DNA of 27,458 nucleotides from a virus: positions 1 to 27,458 of IMG/VR virus record IMGVR_UViG_3300002460_000040, one strand, 5' to 3'. The stretch's first letter is position 1. Each line of letters begins with the position of its first letter. Both the position numbers and the translations under genes were made by a program. Shown here one piece after another: positions 1-7,405 of the stretch. The notes under the pieces are model-generated. The model saw nothing but the letters and a program-made list of their open reading frames with translations. It was not told the DNA's origin and made no database searches.

Positions 1-16
1 GCAAGCGGAGATTTGA

Positions 17-754
17 ATGTTATCGGCAGATGGAGCATTCAATCAAAAATCGTCCTGGCCGGCGGAACATGGATTTCCGACAGATATAAATTTCAAGTGC
101 ATGACGTCAATGAATGATTCGCAAATATTGACGAACGAACGCATTTACATAGATCGCCCTGACTTCTATGGACATGATATGATTGAAAGGCATCTTAACA
201 GGTATCGATGGGCATCGACTGGAATCGTTCAGGGAGGCAAAGTCCTTGATGCGGCATGCGGGACCGGATATGGAGCGGCGATCCTGCTTAATAGCGCCAA
301 GAAATATATCGGTGTCGATATCGATGAAAAAGCCATAGATTATGCCATTAACCGAGCTGCTAAAATGGATATATGGGACAAGGCTCAATATATCATCATG
401 GATATTTCCAAGCTCGAATTTCAAAATGACTCGTTCGATTCTATCGTTTGCATTGAAACCATAGAGCATCTTGATGCCGATGATCAGGAATTGTTTATGA
501 GAAATGCCGTTCGATGCCTGAAATCTTCGGGTGATTTAATGATTACCACGCCGCATAAAGACAAAGAACCAATGACCGAATTTCATAAACATGAATTTTC
601 TCTTGAAACGTTTTCAATATTCCTTAAACAATTTTTCGAGAAGATAGATTTTTATGATCCAATTGAATTTAAAATTCCAGAAACGTTCATATTGGCAAAA
701 TGTTCTCATGGCTGGCTTCTAGAGACTCCTATGGTCCATGAGACCCACGGATGA
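17..754 (+). CDS. Class I SAM-dependent methyltransferase
   Basis: Small-molecule or glycan methyltransferase of the Rossmann (class I) type. Motif I is VLDAACGTGYGA at residues 76-87. The acidic end of strand 2 follows in GVDID (99-103), and a motif IV-like stretch (FDSIVCIETIEHL) lies near 140-153, the usual order for the Methyltransf_11/25 families. The start at 17 is chosen because GCGGAG lies six bases upstream and a possible upstream frame ends in TGA at 14-16, giving a TGAATG junction; ATG 104 is possible but has no ribosome site. The last dozen residues (after about 235) are encoded by the repeat array that follows, so the native C-terminus has probably been replaced. The substrate is unknown. 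Its place beside a nonulosonic acid synthase suggests sugar decoration, but that is inference. Confidence 0.8.
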   Translation: MLSADGAFNQKSSWPAEHGFPTDINFKCMTSMNDSQILTNERIYIDRPDFYGHDMIERHLNRYRWASTGIVQGGKVLDAACGTGYGAAILLNSAKKYIGVDIDEKAIDYAINRAAKMDIWDKAQYIIMDISKLEFQNDSFDSIVCIETIEHLDADDQELFMRNAVRCLKSSGDLMITTPHKDKEPMTEFHKHEFSLETFSIFLKQFFEKIDFYDPIEFKIPETFILAKCSHGWLLETPMVHETHG

Positions 755-870
755 TCCCTGAGGCACCCGGATGGCCCTGGAGGCCCCGGAGGCTCCCGGA
801 GGCTCCCGGATGGCCTCGGAGGTTCCCAGATGCCCCCGGATGGTTTCTGGAAGATGTCTAATGGTCTTAG
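722..870 (+). repeat. Degenerate ~10-bp minisatellite, array 1
   Basis: About 14 imperfect units, mostly exactly 10 bases apart, built on ATGGCCCCGG and AGGCTCCCGG. Examples are ATGGCCCTGG, AGGCTCCCGG (twice in succession), ATGGCCTCGG and ATGCCCCCGG. The array begins inside the methyltransferase reading frame and ends just before a TATAAT box in front of the NeuB gene. The same consensus returns in the arrays near 17530-17736 and 25212-25432, in the same orientation. Confidence 0.85.
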
Positions 871-874
871 GATC

Positions 875-880
875 TATAAT
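875..880 (+). promoter_or_regulatory. Possible -10 box for the NeuB gene
   Basis: A perfect TATAAT lies 20 bases before the NeuB start codon, directly after the repeat array. No good -35 box is seen at 16-18 bases upstream. If used, transcription would begin near 887 and leave a leader of about 14 bases. This would fit an accessory (moron-like) gene with its own promoter, but the evidence is one hexamer. Confidence 0.3.
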
Positions 881-900
881 GCATCTAAGAAAAAATTGAT

Positions 901-1995
901 ATGAAACTTTTCAATAAGAATATAGGATCCGGCAATCCATGTTTCATAATCGCGGAAGCAGGGATCAATCACAATGGATCGATGGATAAAGCGATTGAAA
1001 TGATCAATATTGCCGCCAAAGCGGGAGTGGATGCCATTAAATTTCAAAAGAGAAATTTAAAAGCGCTTTATAGAACGGATGCCTTGTCAAATTCATCAAA
1101 AGAATCACATAGTCTTGGAGTCTATATTCCAATTCTATATCAATGCGAACTCAGCGAAGACAACCATAAAAAAATCTTCGATGAATGTCATAAAAAAGGA
1201 ATTGCATATTTATGCAGTGCATGGGATATCCCCAGCGTGGATTTTTTAGAAAGGCTGGGAGTAAGGGCATACAAAATCCCCAGCGCATGTTTCAGTGATA
1301 TATTTCTTATCAAACGTGTGATTGAAACGGGAAAACCTATGATCCTCTCTACGGGAATGCATTCTGAAAAAGAGATGGATGATCTTATTCCCGAATATCT
1401 CGCGATGGACAGCAAAAATCATTTGAGACCGGGCATTGCCCTAATGCATTGCATTTCATCTTATCCAACGGATAATAAAGACATCAATCTTGGATTCATG
1501 ATTAATATGAAGAAAAAGTATGATGTGCCGATAGGATATTCCGGCCATGAACGCGGCATTCCCACTTCTGTGGCAGCAGTGGCTATGGGTGCCAATTTGC
1601 TGGAAAGACATTTTACGCTGGATAGGACTCTGCCGGGTCCAGATCATTCCGCCAGCATAGAACCGCATGGTTTGGAAACACTTGTAAGACATGTAAGAGC
1701 CGTAGAAGAAGCTATGGGATCTGAAAAAAAGGTCAATCAAGGAGAAAAAGTAGCCAGAGAAATTTTGGGTAAATCTTTGACATGGGCCAGGTCTTATTCC
1801 ATTGAATCCGAGAACATCATAGAAGAAAAAAGTTTTTGCGCGACCAGTCCAGGTTACGGCATTCCTCCAAATGAAGCAGATAAATTTTTTGGATTATATT
1901 TAAGACATAATGTATGGATGGGGGAAAAAGTTGAGCTGACTGATTTCATGGAAGCTGATTTTATAATGTCTGAAAAAATGGCGATGCCGATATGA
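901..1995 (+). CDS. neuB: N-acetylneuraminate (nonulosonic acid) synthase, NeuB family
   Basis: Condenses phosphoenolpyruvate with a six-carbon amino sugar to make a nine-carbon nonulosonic acid (sialic, legionaminic or pseudaminic type). The 364 residues match the usual family length. Visible motifs are EAGINHNG (19-26), KFQKR (47-51), STGM (150-153), HCISSYP (183-189), GYSGHE (212-217) and ERHFTLDRTLPGPDHSAS (235-252). His216 and His237 correspond to the metal-binding histidines of NeuB enzymes. The end (about 285-350) fits the SAF, antifreeze-like domain. The start at 901 agrees with the family N-terminus, although no strong ribosome site precedes it. The next gene overlaps it (ATGA). The exact sugar made cannot be read from the sequence. 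No CMP-sugar activating enzyme (NeuA) or UDP-sugar epimerase is seen in the window, so these would come from upstream or from the host. Confidence 0.93.
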   Translation: MKLFNKNIGSGNPCFIIAEAGINHNGSMDKAIEMINIAAKAGVDAIKFQKRNLKALYRTDALSNSSKESHSLGVYIPILYQCELSEDNHKKIFDECHKKGIAYLCSAWDIPSVDFLERLGVRAYKIPSACFSDIFLIKRVIETGKPMILSTGMHSEKEMDDLIPEYLAMDSKNHLRPGIALMHCISSYPTDNKDINLGFMINMKKKYDVPIGYSGHERGIPTSVAAVAMGANLLERHFTLDRTLPGPDHSASIEPHGLETLVRHVRAVEEAMGSEKKVNQGEKVAREILGKSLTWARSYSIESENIIEEKSFCATSPGYGIPPNEADKFFGLYLRHNVWMGEKVELTDFMEADFIMSEKMAMPI

Positions 1996-2834
1996 TGCGA
2001 TGCGGCCTCAAAGCCAGGCCTTACGATATAAAAACAGTCATTTCCTTAAACCCGGAAGTGGTGGAAATCCATGCATCAAGCGATGATATGGTTCAAGATA
2101 TAACCGATTCTTATAATCTGCCTTTGATCGTTCATTTTCCAGAATACGATGGAACTGAATTGATGGATTCATCGAGTTTAGATGAAAGTAAAAGGCTTAG
2201 AGCTGAGCGATTTTATAATAATTGTTTTTCGATCACCAGAAAATGGGGGGAAAACTTTAAGGGGAAACCTAAAGCGATTCTTCATCCTGGAGGATGGTCG
2301 ATTGATCCGACAAAATCATGGGAAAAACATTATATAAGGCAGGCTTTGAAAAAAACTTTGAGAGGATTGAACCACACAGGCGTGGATTTCTTGATAGAAA
2401 ACATGCCCCCTAAACCGTGGTTTTATGGCGGGCAATGGTATTGTAATATCCTGATGGAACCCGTGGAAATACTCGATTTTTGTTTGACCACTGGACGCGG
2501 CTTATGTTTGGATTTATGCCATGCTTTCCTTTGGTGTCAATTCGTAAATTATGACATCATTCAATTCGTTAAAAAGGTTAAACCGGTCACGGCTCATATT
2601 CATATATCCGATGGAAAAGGAACCGATGGAGAAGGTATCCAAATAGACGAGGGAGATATGCCGATGGCTCAATTAATTCAATTGATTAAAGAATGGAACG
2701 TGGGAGTGGTTCCCGAGTGTTGGTGGGGCCATAAAAACAATTATGGCGGATTCAGAACGGCATGGTCTAGAATATCTGCTCATGCCGGGATCAATTCATT
2801 TTTCCCTGAAGGATCAAATGGCAACAGAACTTGA
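1992..2834 (+). CDS. TIM-barrel sugar isomerase/epimerase-like protein
   Basis: Resembles the xylose isomerase-like TIM-barrel superfamily (AP endonuclease 2/sugar phosphate isomerase). Motifs typical of metal-binding strand ends are visible: VEIHASSDD near 25-33, ILHPGG near 96-101, LIENMPP near 135-141, CLDLCHAF near 172-179, AHIHISDGKGTDGEG near 202-216 and VPECWWGHKNN near 241-251. The Glu, His, Asp and Glu in these motifs are the expected metal ligands. The start codon overlaps the NeuB stop (ATGA), so the two genes are translationally coupled and probably serve one pathway. TIM-barrel proteins of this kind are found beside neuB in surface-sugar clusters. The exact reaction is not known to me. 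The 3' end overlaps the next gene by 17 bases. Confidence 0.75.
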   Translation: MMRCGLKARPYDIKTVISLNPEVVEIHASSDDMVQDITDSYNLPLIVHFPEYDGTELMDSSSLDESKRLRAERFYNNCFSITRKWGENFKGKPKAILHPGGWSIDPTKSWEKHYIRQALKKTLRGLNHTGVDFLIENMPPKPWFYGGQWYCNILMEPVEILDFCLTTGRGLCLDLCHAFLWCQFVNYDIIQFVKKVKPVTAHIHISDGKGTDGEGIQIDEGDMPMAQLIQLIKEWNVGVVPECWWGHKNNYGGFRTAWSRISAHAGINSFFPEGSNGNRT

Positions 2835-3114
2835 TGAAACCAGTCTGATATCCAAATTGGCTGATATAGATTCAGAGATCGCCACCATCACCGATACCCT
2901 GGGAACCAGCGGGACCGGAGGCGTCCAATATACAGATTATAGTATCGGCAATAAATCGGTCTCTGGAAGCAAAAGACTTGAACTTCTGATCAAGATTCGA
3001 GAGCATTACCAGGGACTTTTAGAAAAGGTCCCCAAAATCATTCGGCGCGATACCGGATATGAAATTGAGGATCGAACAGGCGCGCCTTTATATCAGCAAA
3101 TTGGCGATGAATAA
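2818..3114 (+). CDS. Small head-tail connector protein, possibly gpW-like
   Basis: A 98-residue protein with a helical N-terminus (ISKLADIDSEIATI), a short beta-hairpin-like centre with GNKSVSG, and a helical C-terminal half with ELLIKIREHYQGLLEK. This order recalls the gpW/head-completion type of small connector protein, and the next genes are head-closure and neck genes. The start at 2818 is preferred over the longer frame from 2743 because GAAGGA lies just upstream and the extra 25 residues would be read from inside the preceding gene. Assignment to gpW is by context and general pattern, not by a decisive motif. Confidence 0.6.
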   Translation: MATELDETSLISKLADIDSEIATITDTLGTSGTGGVQYTDYSIGNKSVSGSKRLELLIKIREHYQGLLEKVPKIIRRDTGYEIEDRTGAPLYQQIGDE

Positions 3115-3135
3115 TTGAAATTAAAGGAGGATCAA

Positions 3136-3342
3136 ATGATTGAATTAAACTTCGAGAATTTATCGATACCTATTCCATCAAAAGAAGAAATTCATTCCAA
3201 CATGTCGCAGATGGACGTACAAGATACAAATAATGAATTTTTTAAAATTGAAATGGAACTTCATGATATGCTCAAAGGAATGACGTTAGAACAAAGACAT
3301 AAAATTAATGATATAGTCAAGAAATTTATCGACGAAGAATAA
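3136..3342 (+). CDS. Small acidic phage protein of unknown function
   Basis: A 68-residue acidic protein, not recognised. It begins with an extended stretch (MIELNFENLSIPIPSKEEI) and ends in two predicted helices (FFKIEMELHDMLKGM and EQRHKINDIVKKFIDEE). The start is set at ATG 3136 because a perfect AGGAGG stands six bases upstream. An in-frame TTG at 3115 would include that ribosome site in the coding region and is rejected. It lies between the connector gene and the head-closure gene and is probably made with them. Confidence 0.7.
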   Translation: MIELNFENLSIPIPSKEEIHSNMSQMDVQDTNNEFFKIEMELHDMLKGMTLEQRHKINDIVKKFIDEE

Positions 3343-3345
3343 GTC

Positions 3346-3714
3346 ATGTCTTTATCAGATGATACTGCTGATTTGCTTGATACCGCCTTATGGGGAGAAT
3401 TGGTGACGATTCGGCGTAACACGCCGGTTTATGATGATATAGGAACTGAAACCGATTCATCCGGCTGGGCCACCGTCACCACAGCCAATGCTGATATTCA
3501 ACCGATATCGGGTGGTATGAATCAAGGCGAATTAGGAGAAAAGGTGATTTCTACTCACGTCATATTTTTTGGCAGCGGTATAGATATCATTGAAGGCGAT
3601 AGAATCAGACAAAGCGGCTGGTCTACTGGAGATGATGAATTCACGGTCAATAAAATCAATTCTCATGATGATCATTCAGAAGCGCTCTGTTCGGTTGCAA
3701 GGGGACATTCCTAA
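3346..3714 (+). CDS. Phage head closure (head-tail joining) protein
   Basis: The 122-residue protein has the pattern of the Phage_H_T_join/SPP1 gp16 family: an N-terminal segment, then a small beta barrel with VTIRRNTPVYDDIGTETDS, a WATVTTANADIQPISG strand pair, THVIFFGSGIDIIEGDRI and a closing strand pair. Proteins of this family plug the portal after DNA packaging and give the tail its docking site. Length and position, just before an HK97-gp10-like gene and a tail terminator, agree with this. Its stop overlaps the next start (TAATG). Confidence 0.78.
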   Translation: MSLSDDTADLLDTALWGELVTIRRNTPVYDDIGTETDSSGWATVTTANADIQPISGGMNQGELGEKVISTHVIFFGSGIDIIEGDRIRQSGWSTGDDEFTVNKINSHDDHSEALCSVARGHS

Positions 3715-4184
3715 TGTCTGTAGAATTCGATGAGATCAGATTAAAGAATCTGCTCATGAAATTAGGAAAGATCGGCAGCGAAGTTGTTCCGATCCTTCAG
3801 AATGCCGTGGATGTTGGGACGGCGATGGTCCAGAAACATGCTAGAGAAGGACATTTTCAAGTGGGGACCGGCATTGGATCATCTAAAAAAGCATTGGACA
3901 GTTTTATGATATTTACAAATCCCGATGGAACGCCAAGGTTCAAAATCAGGACCGGAAATCTAGTAAGCTCTATACAAGCCACACCTTCTAGAAAAAAAGG
4001 GTCTTCTGTGGAAGGAGAAATAAATGTCGGCCAAGAATACGCGGCTGCGGTCGAATATGGAGCACCCGGTAGACAGCCATTTCCATTCATGCGTCCTGCT
4101 TTGGAAGAAACCAAGCATCCTTGGATTAAGGAATCTGCCGATCGGATAGAAACCTGGCTTAAAAAATACGATGAAAGAAGTTGA
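3714..4184 (+). CDS. HK97 gp10-like tail completion protein
   Basis: A 156-residue protein with the typical end of the HK97-gp10 family, EYGAPGRQPFPFMRPALEE, preceded by IRTGNLVSSIQATP and a glycine-rich strand pair with NVGQEYAAAVEYG. Members act at the head-tail interface of long-tailed phages and help tail assembly or completion. The gene order of head closure, gp10-like, tail terminator and tail tube is standard. The coding region overlaps the next gene by 14 bases. Confidence 0.87.
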   Translation: MSVEFDEIRLKNLLMKLGKIGSEVVPILQNAVDVGTAMVQKHAREGHFQVGTGIGSSKKALDSFMIFTNPDGTPRFKIRTGNLVSSIQATPSRKKGSSVEGEINVGQEYAAAVEYGAPGRQPFPFMRPALEETKHPWIKESADRIETWLKKYDERS

Positions 4185-4638
4185 AGAGGAACTTTATAAA
4201 TCTTTGAGAGACGACGATGATCCCAATGACGGCATTCCGGCGCTCCTGGGGAACACATCCACGGCGCCTTATAATGTTTATCATTCTCATCTTCCAGAAA
4301 GCGTTGATTTTAGGCAGGATGATGATCATAGTTTCATCACATATTTCCTCGTTTCTTCTATTGGAGACCAGGATCAACATGATAGAAGTGGCACAACGCT
4401 CGAACAACTTTATCAATTCACCGTATGGTCAAGATACTTATCCAAGATGCACGATATCCACGCCAGGATCAAACTTAGACTCAACAGGAAATGGAAAGTA
4501 TCTGATCCAACGGAAAATGCCGTGATTCATCAGGTAAGGTTCGAAGCGGACGGCCCTGAAACATGGGACGATGATTTTAAGGTATTCACCAAGCCTGCGA
4601 CATATAGAGTATGGGTGCGCGATGACAACATTGGTTGA
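4171..4638 (+). CDS. Tail terminator/tail completion protein (DUF3168-like)
   Basis: 155 residues. The order of a helical N-terminus (EEELYKSLRDDDD), an early strand (YNVYHSHLPE), a strand with LYQFTVWSRYLSKMHDIHARIKLRL and a final strand (VFTKPATYRVWVRD) fits the family of tail terminators that includes DUF3168 proteins. These form the ring at the top of the tail and fix tail length together with the tape measure. The start lies inside the preceding gene. The end overlaps the following Maf-like gene by 17 bases, so translation of that gene is tied to tail expression. Confidence 0.7.
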   Translation: MKEVEEELYKSLRDDDDPNDGIPALLGNTSTAPYNVYHSHLPESVDFRQDDDHSFITYFLVSSIGDQDQHDRSGTTLEQLYQFTVWSRYLSKMHDIHARIKLRLNRKWKVSDPTENAVIHQVRFEADGPETWDDDFKVFTKPATYRVWVRDDNIG

Positions 4639-5887
4639 TCAAACAGTCAGGATAGACAGGCAGCAAAAAGAAAAACATGCCGGCCAATATAAGGATGTTT
4701 ATAAGCCTTTTGCCGATTCTGTCTGCGATATCGATTTGAGCGAGAAAGATTCTGGATGTCGTGTCAGGTTCCAGAACCGTGTAGAACTGAATATAGACGA
4801 TAGGATCATCTTTGATGAATTCGTCATAACCATTCGCCGGATCATGCCGAATGGTGCATTCCCCCAGGCTGATGGAAACCTTGATATACTGGAATCACAG
4901 CTTCTCAAGATGGAAAAATCGGGCATTAGAATAGAAAAAGGATTTCCATTAAAAACAATTGATAGAGATCCTATCGCCGATCAGGTAATGGATGAATGGG
5001 TTGGAACATATGCCATCAATATAGCAGAACATTATCACGAAATAAAATCCGGCAGGCATATAGGCGAATTTGAAAATATAGCCAAAAGGAATGTTCCGGC
5101 GGTATGCGTGGGAGCCGGCCCGAGTTTAGATAAAAATATCGATGAACTTCATAGGTTCCCAGGGATCATTATATGCGCGGATAGGGCTTATAAAATGCTT
5201 CTAGCCCGTAAAATAGAACCGGATATAGTGATCAGCATTGATTGCCATTATGAGCTGGTGGCGGAATATTTGAATCATCCGTGGAACGAGCGCCACACGC
5301 TTATCCTCAACGTTTGTGCTGATCCGAAAATATGCGATATATGGAAAGGCCAAAAATTTTGGTTCATCATGATGCATCCAGGCGTGCAATTCATGGATAG
5401 GATCCTTCCCGTTCTTTTCCCAAAATTTCAGGGTCTCATCAATGCCGGCTGCGTAGGGAATTCGAGTGTTCTTTTAGCCGATAGAATGGGATTGGATCCC
5501 GTATTTTTGGTGGGACAGGATTTTTCATATACAGGGGGAAAGGTCCATGCCGATAGGTTTGAATTCGATCAACATAGCGGCGAATTCAAGGGAAAGATAC
5601 AAGACAATCATGCTGAATTGTTGGCGAAACGATCCGGGAAAATAGAGATAAACGGCATTCAAACTTATGTGCCGTTTAAAATGTATATGGAAACAATGTA
5701 TGCGCTCAGAGAATCAATGAAAATAAATGTGATCAATTGCACGGAAGGCGGCATCCTGAACCGCCTCCCCCAAAAAAACTTGAAAACGACGATCGATGAA
5801 CTTTGGGCCAGCACCAATGGGATTTATCTTGATGTAAAAGAAAAATTGAAACTTATGCGCCATTCAAAAGGCGCATGGAAGCAATAA
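4622..5887 (+). CDS. Maf/DUF115-type nonulosonic acid transferase-like protein
   Basis: 421 residues with a clear MAF_flag10 (formerly DUF115, MptE-like) core. Signature stretches are VCVGAGPSLDKNID (161-174), IEPDIVISIDCH (198-209), FLVGQDFSYTGGKVHAD (295-311) and NVINCTEGGI (369-378). In bacteria, Maf proteins of this family move nonulosonic acids onto Ser/Thr residues of flagellin; archaeal MptE relatives are pterin diphosphokinases. The first 110 residues are outside the core and not recognised. The start at 4622 lies within the tail terminator gene; a longer frame from 4571 has no ribosome site and is less likely. The gene sits between tail terminator and tail tube, an unusual place for an enzyme, and the window also encodes NeuB. 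I infer that it glycosylates a tail protein, most simply the tail tube encoded next. A pterin role cannot be excluded. Confidence 0.85.
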   Translation: MTTLVDQTVRIDRQQKEKHAGQYKDVYKPFADSVCDIDLSEKDSGCRVRFQNRVELNIDDRIIFDEFVITIRRIMPNGAFPQADGNLDILESQLLKMEKSGIRIEKGFPLKTIDRDPIADQVMDEWVGTYAINIAEHYHEIKSGRHIGEFENIAKRNVPAVCVGAGPSLDKNIDELHRFPGIIICADRAYKMLLARKIEPDIVISIDCHYELVAEYLNHPWNERHTLILNVCADPKICDIWKGQKFWFIMMHPGVQFMDRILPVLFPKFQGLINAGCVGNSSVLLADRMGLDPVFLVGQDFSYTGGKVHADRFEFDQHSGEFKGKIQDNHAELLAKRSGKIEINGIQTYVPFKMYMETMYALRESMKINVINCTEGGILNRLPQKNLKTTIDELWASTNGIYLDVKEKLKLMRHSKGAWKQ

Positions 5888-5909
5888 TCTATTTGAGGAG
5901 GAATATAAA

Positions 5910-6668
5910 ATGGCCATAGAAAAACAAAATCTTCTGCTTGGCTTGGGAGAATTATACTTCAAAAGAAAAAATGACGCATCTGGCAAATATAGGCGCGTCG
6001 GAAACCTGAAAGGAACGGTAACTTTTTCTTATGAATATGATGTGGCTGAACAAAAGCCGGGCGATAGGTTGACCATAGCTAAACGCGTTAAAACTGCTGA
6101 AAGATGTTCATTGGTGGCTGAGGTGGCGGATTTTACGGTGGCTCAGCTTATACCAGTATTAGGGCTTACCATATCAACATCACAACTCACTGGCACCACA
6201 ACGATCAGGATCCACGAACAACTGACATTGGGCGCGAGCATTACGACCACCACGAACCTTGCGCAAAGTGCCGTCAGCATCACCAGTCAAGAATACACCA
6301 AACTTGATCAAAGCGTCAGGTACACGAGAGGAACGAACTTGACCGCAGCCATCGCCAAAATCAGGCATCTGAACGCATCTTTAAACAGCGCCGTGATCAA
6401 TGTGTATTATGATTACAAAGACACCAATTCGCTCAGGGTGCGGGTGGGCGATGACAAAGATCTTGAAGAGGTCGACTTGAAATTCGTTCACAAAGATGGG
6501 AATGGAAAATTCATTCAGATTGAAATCCCCATTGCCACAATAGCCGGCGGCTTATCGATTCCGTTCAATGAAACGGCATTTACCACTTATGGGATTACAT
6601 TTCAGGGGCTTGGCAGCACAACGGCTGGCCCTGGATTGAGCCTGTTCAAAATAATTAGGGAGGTATAA
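5910..6668 (+). CDS. Major tail tube protein
   Basis: 252 residues, largely beta-strand, starting MAIEKQNLLLGLGELYFKR, which is a common way for siphovirus tail tube proteins to begin. It lies directly before the two-frame chaperone genes and the tape measure, the conserved place of the tube gene. A strong GAGGAGG lies ahead of the start, as expected for an abundant structural protein. A Ser/Thr-rich central part (residues about 90-135, with STSQLTGTTTIRIHE and ASITTTTNLAQSAVSITSQ) would offer many acceptor sites for O-linked sugar. That last point is inference from the neighbouring Maf-like gene. Confidence 0.82.
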   Translation: MAIEKQNLLLGLGELYFKRKNDASGKYRRVGNLKGTVTFSYEYDVAEQKPGDRLTIAKRVKTAERCSLVAEVADFTVAQLIPVLGLTISTSQLTGTTTIRIHEQLTLGASITTTTNLAQSAVSITSQEYTKLDQSVRYTRGTNLTAAIAKIRHLNASLNSAVINVYYDYKDTNSLRVRVGDDKDLEEVDLKFVHKDGNGKFIQIEIPIATIAGGLSIPFNETAFTTYGITFQGLGSTTAGPGLSLFKIIREV

Positions 6669-7090
6669 TGGCTGAAGAACCTATCATCAAAAAAAATGGA
6701 AACAAACCGGATCCATTCGATCCTGAAATAGGGGAAACGTATGTCATAGCAGGCAGGAAATTGAAGCTGCGTCCTCTCAATTCGATCAAGTTAAAACGCC
6801 TGTTTAAGAGACTTGAAGAATCGCTTGATGATTTTGCTTCATCGAGTGCGGGCAAGAAATTTTCAGATATAATCAACTTGGCTGATGAAAGATATTTTGA
6901 AATGCTTCAAATTATATTTTCGCCCGATCAATTTGAATTCTTAACCAAACAATTCGTGGATGAAAATATAACCTTTCCTATGCGCAAGAGGATCGTAGAG
7001 GATTGCATAAGATTGAACGAGTTGGAGGATTTTTTATCCAAGATCGGCATCGCGATCCCGGCGATGTCGGAAAAAAACAAGACGGGATAG
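6668..7090 (+). CDS. Tail assembly chaperone, zero-frame product (gpG-like)
   Basis: 140 residues, mostly helical after an N-terminal strand pair (ETYVIAGRKLKLRPLNSIKLKRL). Size, place between tail tube and tape measure, and an overlapping -1 frame make it the lambda gpG equivalent. Such chaperones coat the tape measure before the tube polymerises. The start codon overlaps the tail tube stop (TAATG). Near its end lies a canonical -1 slippery heptamer (7072-7078); without slippage the ribosome stops at TAG 7088-7090, giving the short form. Confidence 0.85.
   Translation: MAEEPIIKKNGNKPDPFDPEIGETYVIAGRKLKLRPLNSIKLKRLFKRLEESLDDFASSSAGKKFSDIINLADERYFEMLQIIFSPDQFEFLTKQFVDENITFPMRKRIVEDCIRLNELEDFLSKIGIAIPAMSEKNKTG
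7072..7078 (+). promoter_or_regulatory. Programmed -1 frameshift slippery site A-AAA-AAC
   Basis: In the zero frame the codons read GAA AAA AAC AAG, so the heptamer is A AAA AAC, one of the best X-XXY-YYZ slippery sites. After a -1 slip the frame continues CAA GAC GGG ATA and runs open to 7404. The slip occurs 12 bases before the zero-frame TAG. A GC-rich stretch follows (GACGGGATAGGATGGCCCGGG) that could aid pausing, but I do not claim a fixed stem. Confidence 0.88.
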
Positions 7091-7404
7091 GATGGCCCGG
7101 GATGTACCATGCGCTCATGTCCGCATACGGCTGGACTATAGCGGAAATCAATGAGCTCACATATCCTCAAATTAAGGCTCTCATGCCTTATATCACGGAA
7201 AATCCTCCAACCCATATTCTTCTAAAAGCCCTTATTCAGGCTTTCGCTGGATCGAAATATGCTTCTGAAAAAGATTCCTCATTGATGATAAACTCAAAAT
7301 TGAAACACATGGGAGATCATGTCGCATTTAAAGAAGTTAAATCAAAGATTCGTGATACGGTAAAAAGCATGGTCGTAAAAAAAACCGGCAAAAAATTAAA
7401 ATGA
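7078..7404 (+). CDS. Tail assembly chaperone, -1 frame extension (gpT-like)
   Basis: This is the downstream part of a fusion made by -1 slippage, as in lambda gpG-GT. The full fusion starts at 6668, shifts at 7072-7078 and ends at TGA 7402-7404, giving about 245 residues of which about 108 come from this frame. It reads QDGIGWPGMYHALMSAYGW and then AEINELTYPQIKALM; the motif of a short helix ending in YGW followed by an aromatic/proline turn is usual for the T domain. The basic C-terminus (KSMVVKKTGKKLK) may contact the tape measure or tube. A separate ATG at 7003 in this frame has no ribosome site, so independent translation is unlikely. Confidence 0.83.
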   Translation, partial: QDGIGWPGMYHALMSAYGWTIAEINELTYPQIKALMPYITENPPTHILLKALIQAFAGSKYASEKDSSLMINSKLKHMGDHVAFKEVKSKIRDTVKSMVVKKTGKKLK

Positions 7405-7405
7405 T

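Noticed and set aside
7003-7077. Independent start of the second chaperone frame at ATG 7003
   Set aside because: No ribosome site, and the slippery heptamer explains how this frame is read.
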